NCBI GenBank assembly: GCA_036936605.1
Contig: JAUPFV010000001.1
Span: forward strand, 30,699,900-30,763,899
Origin: Limnanthes douglasii subsp. nivea
Lineage: Eukaryota; Streptophyta; Magnoliopsida; Brassicales; Limnanthaceae
DNA length: 64,000 nucleotides
Reading direction: 5' to 3'
Shown: in pieces, positions 57,741 to 64,000 of the stretch
Layout: the number at the start of each line of letters is the position of its first letter
Numbering within the stretch: position 1 is the stretch's first letter
Notes under the pieces: generated by a model
What the model saw: only the letters and a program-made list of their open reading frames with translations
Databases searched by the model: none
Told to the model about the DNA's origin: nothing
Position numbers and translations under genes: made by a program

Positions 57741-58660
57741 GTAATGGTATGGCCATATTTGTTATCCAAACTTACATGTATTTAAGGTTGTCTAATTATA
57801 ACCACAAAAATATAAAACTTAATCATGTCTTATTTATTGATAAAAATATAAAACTTAATCATGCCTTATTTATTGATTTAAATTCTTTTTTTAACCATAA
57901 ATTTCTTAATGTTTTGTAAATATAGTATAATTTGTTATAATTTAACTTAATCAAAGTTAACTTTTTTTATATATATGTTTTAAATTTGTATTTGGACCTA
58001 TGTTTGACGATTAAATTATAGAATTTGTTTTGTCGATAGACGAGAACTAGAATAAGATGGAGGTAACAAATCGAAAGCGATAAAAAAATACATAACGAGA
58101 ACCGAGATGAAACTATAAAACGAACGATAAATGCCGAACCAGATGAAATCAAAATAAGAGTAAAAGATTAATATTAAAAAAAGGCGATGATAAAAAAGCA
58201 GTACAAGTTGAGGGCAACAAACAAATGTAGACGAGGCAAACTGACAAAAGATAGACGAGGCAAACTGACAAAAGACATGATCGACTGTCCTGAAATATAC
58301 ATTTTGGCATAACAAAAAGTAACATGATTGAATATTTATTATGAGTCACAATCAACATTTAAAGTTGTTTCACACCATTCAAATATGTAATAAATTGATA
58401 TTCAATACACATAGATAAATATCTTCAAAAGATTATAAAAAAATAAAAAAAAATCATAACTATAAACACACGCAAAAATCATTGTTATCCTAAAAAAATC
58501 AGATAAAAATTATTAGATTGAACGTTATTATAGTTAAACTCATAATCCTTCTTCTGTATACTTTTTTTATTTGTTCGGTTTAGTTATATGTCGGATAAAA
58601 TAACTTTATTTTCTTATGTTCAAGTCCGTTGGGTTTGGTATCCACACATGAATACCCTAT
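57741..58660. other. AT-rich intergenic DNA, no gene seen
   Basis: Short open frames here have no domain, and the base composition is that of spacer DNA. Confidence 0.5.
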
Positions 58661-58662
58661 AT

Positions 58663-59814
58663 TTATTTGTTTATATAAAAATAAATATCTACTAAAATAT
58701 CACCAAAGTCTTTAGGATCATAAGACATGGTGTCCGTAGCCCCGCAATCAAAGATCCAATTCATTGATTTCTCAAACCCTTTACCTCCAAGTTTTTCATA
58801 GGAGTTCGCCGCCATTCCTCCAAAACCAGTACCACTTCTTTGCTCATTTTTAGTCGGATCTTCACTGTCACTTGTAGACGAAGTCCGTTTGACATTAGAC
58901 CCGAAACACTGGTTATTTTTCTCCTTATGACCATCCTCCCACCATTCTGGATAGCCAACCAGCTGGAAACATGTCTCTTTAGTGTGTTTCTTCATCCCAC
59001 AATGAGTGCAATACAACTTGGATTTATCTTCTTTCTCTTTGGATCGGAATTTAAACCTCTGTGCAGAATCTTTAGCAGCCAAACCCATTCCAATTTCAAT
59101 CGAGTCACTATCGGAAGAACTTGATTTTAGTATATTAAGCCTGGTCACTTCCCTTCGTATTGTAGCATATGCTGTTTCCACGGAAGGAATAGGATCCTTT
59201 TTCAGGATATCTCTCTTGACTGGTTCCAGCTTGTCATTAATCGCCATTAGCAATTGATAGAGTCTTTGTTCTTGAGTCTTCTTATTGTAGATTTGAATGT
59301 CTTCTGGGTCTTTCATAGGGTTCGGATTTCGCCTATCTATAGGCATCCGGATGTTTTGCAGTTTGTTCCACAAGTCTTCTAGTGTATCGGACCCTTGCCT
59401 TAATGAATTAGCCCTCTTATAAAGGTCAAACACTTGTAACGAATCTGTACCAGAACTGTATGTGGTGGCTAACCCATCTTAGAGGGCTTTTGCAGTGGGA
59501 TATTGCGAGATATTATTCACCAAGCTGGATTCAAGATTCTGGATAATCCATGTGAAAACATTGATCATCTTGTTCCCACATTGTATATGTTTTGTCAGTT
59601 TTGGATGGAGGTGTCGGCTCCCCTTTCTCCCAATTGCTTTCTTCATCAGGTTTGCCCATAGGGCATAGTTGTCACCACCGAGTTTAATCCCTAGGGATAA
59701 ATTCTCGGGGTTAGTTGTTTGTTGTTGTGTTCCGAGACCATTTCTCAGAATGGCAGCAATCTGCATTGTTAATTCATCAGGGATTTGACTGACCACGACT
59801 TCATTGCCAGCCAT
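58663..59814 (-). pseudogene. Copia gag with CCHC zinc knuckle and protease start
   Basis: It starts MAGNEVVVSQIPDELTMQI. A UBN2-type gag region follows (LGGDNYALWANLMKKAIGRKG, VFTWIIQNLE), a TAG stop at ~59479, and the same frame family continues from DGLATTYSSGTDSLQVFDLYKRAN. The zinc knuckle is CTHCGMKKHTKETC. A protease motif WIFDCGATDTM follows, where the usual Ser/Thr after the catalytic Asp is Cys. It is truncated at 58663. Confidence 0.85.
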
Positions 59815-59864
59815 CTTTGTTGAGGATGTTCAGAATTCCCAGAATCACACGTGCTCTGATACCA

Positions 59865-60143
59865 TGTTAACATGCACATGTTCTACGTAGCATCTCAGAG
59901 AAATAGCCGCAAGGAAGCGGCTAGGGTTTTATGTTTATTAGAGAATTTTTATTATTATTATAATGCAAACCCAAGTAAGGCTCTCAATATATAGAGAACT
60001 TGGAGGCCTATACAAGAAAACTTAATACACTGAATATTCTAACACATTATAATATCAAAACATGCTAATCTCAGTAACATACTTCCCTCCATCACCTTCA
60101 TAGTCACTCTCTTCGTTTCTTGTGCACTGAATATTCTAACACC
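59865..60143 (-). repeat. Copia LTR, about 279 bp, with an internal duplication
   Basis: The minus strand starts TGTTAGAATATTCAGTG at 60143; the same 17 bases occur again starting at 60044. It ends ..CATGTTAACA next to the primer-binding site. The LTR could therefore be 279 bp or 180 bp; the flanking repeat favours 279. Confidence 0.6.
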
Positions 60144-62837
60144 TTCACACACCAGCCATCACATATATCGTCGTGCCTCCCAATCGGTTGACCATATGGT
60201 TATATAAAGATATCAGGGTTCAAACTTTCTACTTGTGTTCCTCAGATTACTAATCTTATATATAACCTGGAAGAATCCAATGGCCAAAGACTTTACTTAG
60301 GCCACAAATTCTGCAGCACGCTAAATTCGAACCTAGTTTGTGTCGAACGTTCTCATGCGTTACTCCATCAATACATTTTATGTACAACTATAGCTACATC
60401 CATATTTGTTTCAACTATTTTGAATGTATCAGTTGTCTTTCTACATGATCATTATAATAGAAGATATTATATCAACTTATTTATCGAAAATTAAAGAGTT
60501 TTTTGTTGAAAGATAGTAGATATTACAAACCTAGTTGAGAACAAACATTTAAAAAAAACTATTATAACCATTATCCACCAAGTGTAAATCTAAAATATAT
60601 AAAATAAGGATAAAATATAGATGAAGATGTAAAAGTTATAAAAAATTAATTTTAGGCGCGGATAGAGGGGTTGAGTTTGTCCCAAGCTTCAATCTATGTA
60701 ACCATAGCCTCGGTTAGCTTGTCGATGCTACTTAACTTATTTTTCACCATCTTGGCAAGTTCAATGTATGGTTGGTGGTGCAATCTTTCGAGAGTTTTAC
60801 ACCTAGGAAGAAACGGATGCTCTCTTCCTGCCAGAACATACCTTTGTATTTTTTTTTTCAGATTTACAAACGGATTGCTAGCTTTGTTGTAGAATAAGTA
60901 GGGCAACCTGTTTTTACTCCCAATCCCAAGTGATTGTATATCACCTTCAAACACCAGCCATCCCACATATCTTCGTACCACCTAATCGGTGACCATCTGG
61001 TTATATAAAGATTAGAGGGTTAGAGATGTTATATGGCCTCTTAACATATTAACCCGCCCGGGACCGGACCAGTAAGGCACGCCCGAAACCGGTCTGGATA
61101 GCTTATGGAGCGGGTCGGGAGCCAAAATTATGGACCGGTTCTTTTACTGGTCTCGACCGGTCCGCCCGGTAACCAACCCGATAAGAAAAAAATATATAAA
61201 AAATTCCTAATCTATGATATATTTTTTACCTAAAACCTTATAATATTTACTGGTCCGCCCGGTCCGCCCAGTAAAATATTCTTTTTTTAGGTTCACAAAC
61301 GGATTGCTAGCTTTGTTGTGCAATAAGTACGGTAACTTGTTTTTACTCCCAATCCCAAGTGATTGCATATCACCTTCACACACCAGCAATCTCACATATC
61401 GTCGTACCTCCCAATCGGCTGACCATATGGTTATATAAAGATAACATTGTTCAAACTTTCTACTTGTGTTCCTTATATTACTAATCTTATATGTAACCTG
61501 GAAGAGTCCCATGGCCAAAGACTTAACTTAGGCCACAGATTCTGAGCCCGCTAATTCGAACCTAGTTTCTATCGAAGGTTCTCATGTCTTAATCCATCGA
61601 TACATTTTATGTACAACTCTAGTTAAATCCATATTTGTTTAAAGTATTTCTAATGTATCAGTTGTCTTTATACCTCATCATTATAATAGGAGATATTATA
61701 TCAACTTATTTATGGAAAAGTAAAGACTTTTTTGTTGAACGAGATAGAAGATATTGCAAACCTAGTTAAGAATGGACATTTTTTAAAATATTATAACCAT
61801 TATCCACCAAGTGTAAATTCAAAATATTTGGAATAAGGATAAAACATAGATGTAGATGTAAAAGTTATAAAAAATTTAATTTTAGGCACGGATAGAGGGG
61901 TTGAGTTCATCCCAAGTTTCAATTCAAGTAACCATAGCCTCGGCTAGCTTGTCGAAGTACAAGTCGATGCTACTTAACTTATTTTTTACCATCTTGGCAA
62001 GTTCAATGTAACATTTTTGGACAATGGTGCAATCTTTCGAGAGTTTTATAGCTTGGAAGAAATGGATGCTCTCTTCCTGCCAGAAGATACCTTTGTATTT
62101 ATTTTTTCAGGTTCACAAACAAAGTGCTAGCTTTGCTGTATAATAAGTATGCAAACTTGTTTTTACTCCCAATCCCAAGTGATTTCATATCACCTTCGCA
62201 TACCAGCCATCCTACATATCGTTGTAGCTCCCAATCGGCTAACCATCTGGTTATATAAAGATAATAGGGTTCAAACTTTCTACTTTGGTTCCTCATATTA
62301 CTAATCTTATATGGAACCTGGAAGAATCCCATGGCCCAAAGACTTTACTTAGGCCACTGATTCTGTATCCCGCTAAATTCAAACCTAGTTTGTATCGAAT
62401 GTTCTCATGCGTTAATCCATCAATACATTTTATTTACAACTTTAGTTACATCCATATTTGTTTCAAGTATTTCGAATGTACCAGTTATCTTTCTACCTAA
62501 TCATTATAATAGGAGATATTATATCAACTTATTTATGGAAAAGTAAATAGTTTTTTGTTAAAAGTGATAGCAGATATTGCAAACCTAGTTAAGAACATAT
62601 TTGTTTAAACATTATAACCATTATCCAACAAGTGTAAATCCAAAATATTTGGACTAAGGATTAAAAAATTAATTTTAGGCGGGGATAGAGGGGTTGGGTT
62701 CGTCCCAAGTTTCAATCCATGTAACCATAGCATCGGCTAGCTTGTCAAAGTACGAGTCGATGCTACTTAACCTATTTTTTACCATCTTGGCAAGTTCAAT
62801 ATAAAAATTTTGGTTGGTGGTGCAATCTTTCGAGAGT
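60144..62837 (-). repeat. Tandem copies (~818 bp) of an unidentified gene fragment
   Basis: Three incomplete copies. TTCACAAACGGATTGCTAGC-type words occur at 60865, 61290 and 62110, and AGAGGGGTTGAGTT words at 60668, 61897 and 62690. On the minus strand each copy holds two exon-like pieces: one reading WE(V/L)(Q/R)RYVGWLVCEGD and [14 protein letters not shown] with acceptor-like TTATATAACCAG before it, and one reading [14 protein letters not shown] and DKLAEAMVT. Intron-like DNA lies between them, so the copies arose at DNA level. I do not recognise the parent gene. Stops and length changes suggest pseudogenes. Confidence 0.6.
61025..61285. mobile_element. GC-rich insertion with GGTCCGCCCGGT repeats (hAT-like fragment)
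   Basis: It interrupts the tandem gene-fragment array. CCGCCCGGGACCGG, GACCGGTCCGCCCGGT and GGTCCGCCCGGTCCGCCC are clustered subterminal-type motifs like those of small hAT MITEs. Ends and target duplication are not clear. Confidence 0.4.
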
Positions 62838-63229
62838 GATGCAATTACCCCCATAGAAGCTATCTTACCATCATACAGAGTTTACAACTATTCCGAACAA
62901 GCTAATGATATAGCAATTAGAAATCAGTTGGACTTAATAGAAGAAAGAAGGGTTAAAGCTCACTTAAGAACAACTCACTACCAAGGTTTGATGAGGAGCA
63001 TATTTTCTTCCAAGGTCAAAAGAAGAGATTTTCAACCAAGAGATAAGGTGTTAAAAAATGCTTTCTTACACACCAAGGAGAAGTAGCTCGGTAAGTTGGC
63101 TCCGAACTGGGAAGACCCTTATGAGGTCTGTGAAAAGCTCAAACTTGGGACATATAGACTTCACGATAAAGAAGGGAGATTTTTTAAGCACCCATGGAAT
63201 ATTGAACATCTCACGTTTTATTTAGAATA
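62838..63229 (+). pseudogene. Gypsy integrase C-terminal fragment
   Basis: Residues equivalent to the last ~130 of the polyprotein, ending HPWNIEHLTFYLE and a TAA at ~63228. A TAG at 63085-63087 interrupts it. No catalytic region remains. Confidence 0.8.
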
Positions 63230-63646
63230 AAATCTTTTATGTAAATATTTACTTGTTAAATATCAATGTAAATATTAGGGGGCATACTCTTTCCTACCCT
63301 GGTGGCGCGGGGAGGTTTTGATGAAGTGTCCGGTCTTTTATTCAATAATATATGATGCCTTGTTAAAACATTCGGACTACAATTCAATTCAAGTATAAAT
63401 CATTTGTTCAACACCTTGGGTCTTTAGTGGATCGGATAAACTTGGTTAAGTGATGATTATTAAATACATGTCATCGGAGATATTAAATACTCTCGCTTTA
63501 ATACTTCTGAAATGACAGAGGCTACTTAAATATTAGCCATGAAAAATTTAAATAAAAGTATTAAACAAAAGAAAGTTTGATGAATTAAACCTATTCGGAC
63601 TTGAACCGAATAGGAAAACAAAACATGATTTGGCCATCCAAGGACT
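63230..63646 (+). other. Gypsy spacer
   Basis: Counterpart of 12003-12470: GTAAATATT.GGGGGCATAC and a repeated GGCCATCCAAGGACTT word, a diverged form of the 12314/12401 direct repeat; the second copy is at ~63703. Confidence 0.6.
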
Positions 63647-64000
63647 TTATGTGTTTAAAGGACTTATTCGAACTATAACAGAATAGTAATACAAAATGTG
63701 TATTGGCCATCCAAGGACTTTGATTGTTTTGAAAGACAAAAAATAATATATGATAAAACCATAGGGCTTGTTCCCTTCGGACGTTCTTTCACCACCATCA
63801 CCGTTTTTAGGACTTTTGAGTTCGGCACTCGAACTCTCACCAGTTCCCTCTTCATCATTAGTAGTAGAGTCGATTCCACATGAGTAGTTGCGTTTGTCAC
63901 CATCTGCTAGAGTATGAAATAGGATGTCTTCGTATTCTACGTACTTCCATAGCGGACCCAGGGTCCTCTTCGGAAAGGTCTCATGGAACAGCAGCACCAT
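63647..64000 (-). pseudogene. C-terminal end of the gypsy antisense accessory gene (partial)
   Basis: The minus strand reads MVLLFHETFPKRTLGPLWKYVE, homologous to MVLLFHEKFPKRRLGDLWRYVD of the gene at 12471-15450, followed by an acidic Ser/Glu-rich tail. It continues past the window edge. The conserved segment in two diverged elements suggests the antisense protein has been under selection. Confidence 0.75.

Larger units (their letters stand above)
58663..60143 (-). mobile_element. Second Ty1/copia element, 5' part only
   Basis: Minus-strand order: LTR (60143-59865), primer-binding site TGGTATCAGAGC (59864-59853), gag ORF from ATG 59814, and the protease start, after which the element ends near 58663. 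No integrase or RT follows, so it is truncated. The right boundary at 60143 fits the neighbouring tandem repeat, whose sequence resumes at CCTTCACACACCAGCC. Confidence 0.82.
62838..64000 (+). mobile_element. Second Tat/Retand-like gypsy fragment, truncated at 5' side
   Basis: It begins abruptly with integrase C-terminal coding sequence homologous to 11610-12002 (AIRNQLDLIEERRVKAHLR.THYQGLMRS), followed by the same type of spacer and antisense gene end. It is related to, but clearly diverged from, the young element at 6062-16351. It continues beyond the window. Confidence 0.85.

Noticed and set aside
58016..58358. Cys/Phe-rich short ORFs downstream of the AARE promoter
   Set aside because: No homology I recognise, overlapping frames, spacer-like composition.
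1..64000. tRNA, rRNA or other structural RNA genes
   Set aside because: I looked for cloverleaf-type boxes and ribosomal sequence by eye and saw none, but a covariance-model search would be needed to exclude small RNAs.

Overview
This is eudicot-type plant nuclear DNA: AT-rich, with intron-containing genes (GT..AG introns, plant-type TATA boxes) and a heavy load of nested plant transposons. Nothing bacterial is present. Three host genes stand out, all on the minus strand: a 3-ketoacyl-CoA synthase (KCS, 24613-26349, 2 exons, 521 aa), a P-class pentatricopeptide repeat protein (27100-29700, 866 aa), and an acylamino-acid-releasing enzyme (51562-57002, 17 coding exons, 770 aa). The species cannot be fixed from the sequence alone.

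Layout. 1-2471: 5' part of a decayed Ty1/copia element (minus) with its 205-bp LTR. 2974-3217: a broken duplicate of the KCS promoter and N-terminus. It is interrupted by a 20.5-kb hAT-family insertion (3218-23753, 8-bp target duplication GATACACC) and resumes at 23754. The hAT carries a nested stack: a full-length L1-type LINE (3897-21117, minus), itself split by a very young Ty3/gypsy Tat/Retand-like element (6062-16351, 470-bp LTRs differing at two positions, target duplication AGAAT). The hAT also carries a small passenger gene (21590-22105) with a striking palindromic promoter. 23807-24600: three 115-bp tandem repeats and KCS flanking DNA. 24613-29700: KCS and PPR genes. 30330-31196: a 867-bp non-autonomous Mutator-like element (MULE). 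31900-33640: decayed LINE. 33650-39700: gene-poor DNA with duplicated CACTA-like debris and a fold-back element. 39946-51129: an 11.2-kb MULE of the same family as the 867-bp one, carrying a decayed transposase, a small acidic ORF and a Ulp1-protease-like gene (the KI-MULE type). 51562-57740: acylamino-acid-releasing enzyme. 58663-60143: 5' part of a second copia element. 60144-62838: tandem copies of an unidentified gene fragment. 62838-64000: a truncated second element of the same gypsy family.

Most interesting signals. (1) The 11.2-kb MULE has dozens of short palindromes (TTCGCAT...ATGCGAA and TTCGCAGC...GCTGCGAA) packed into its introns and intergenic spacers and apparently absent from its exons; the best has 16-bp perfect arms. 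(2) The hAT passenger gene has its TATA box at the centre of a 13-bp-arm perfect palindrome, with a hairpin of TGACGTCA sites about 120 bp upstream. (3) KCS was tandemly duplicated together with the PPR 3' flank; one copy is now only a 5' stub split by the nested transposon stack. (4) Most stop codons breaking the gypsy and MULE reading frames are TAG where CAG (Gln) would be expected, as if from methyl-cytosine deamination at CHG sites.
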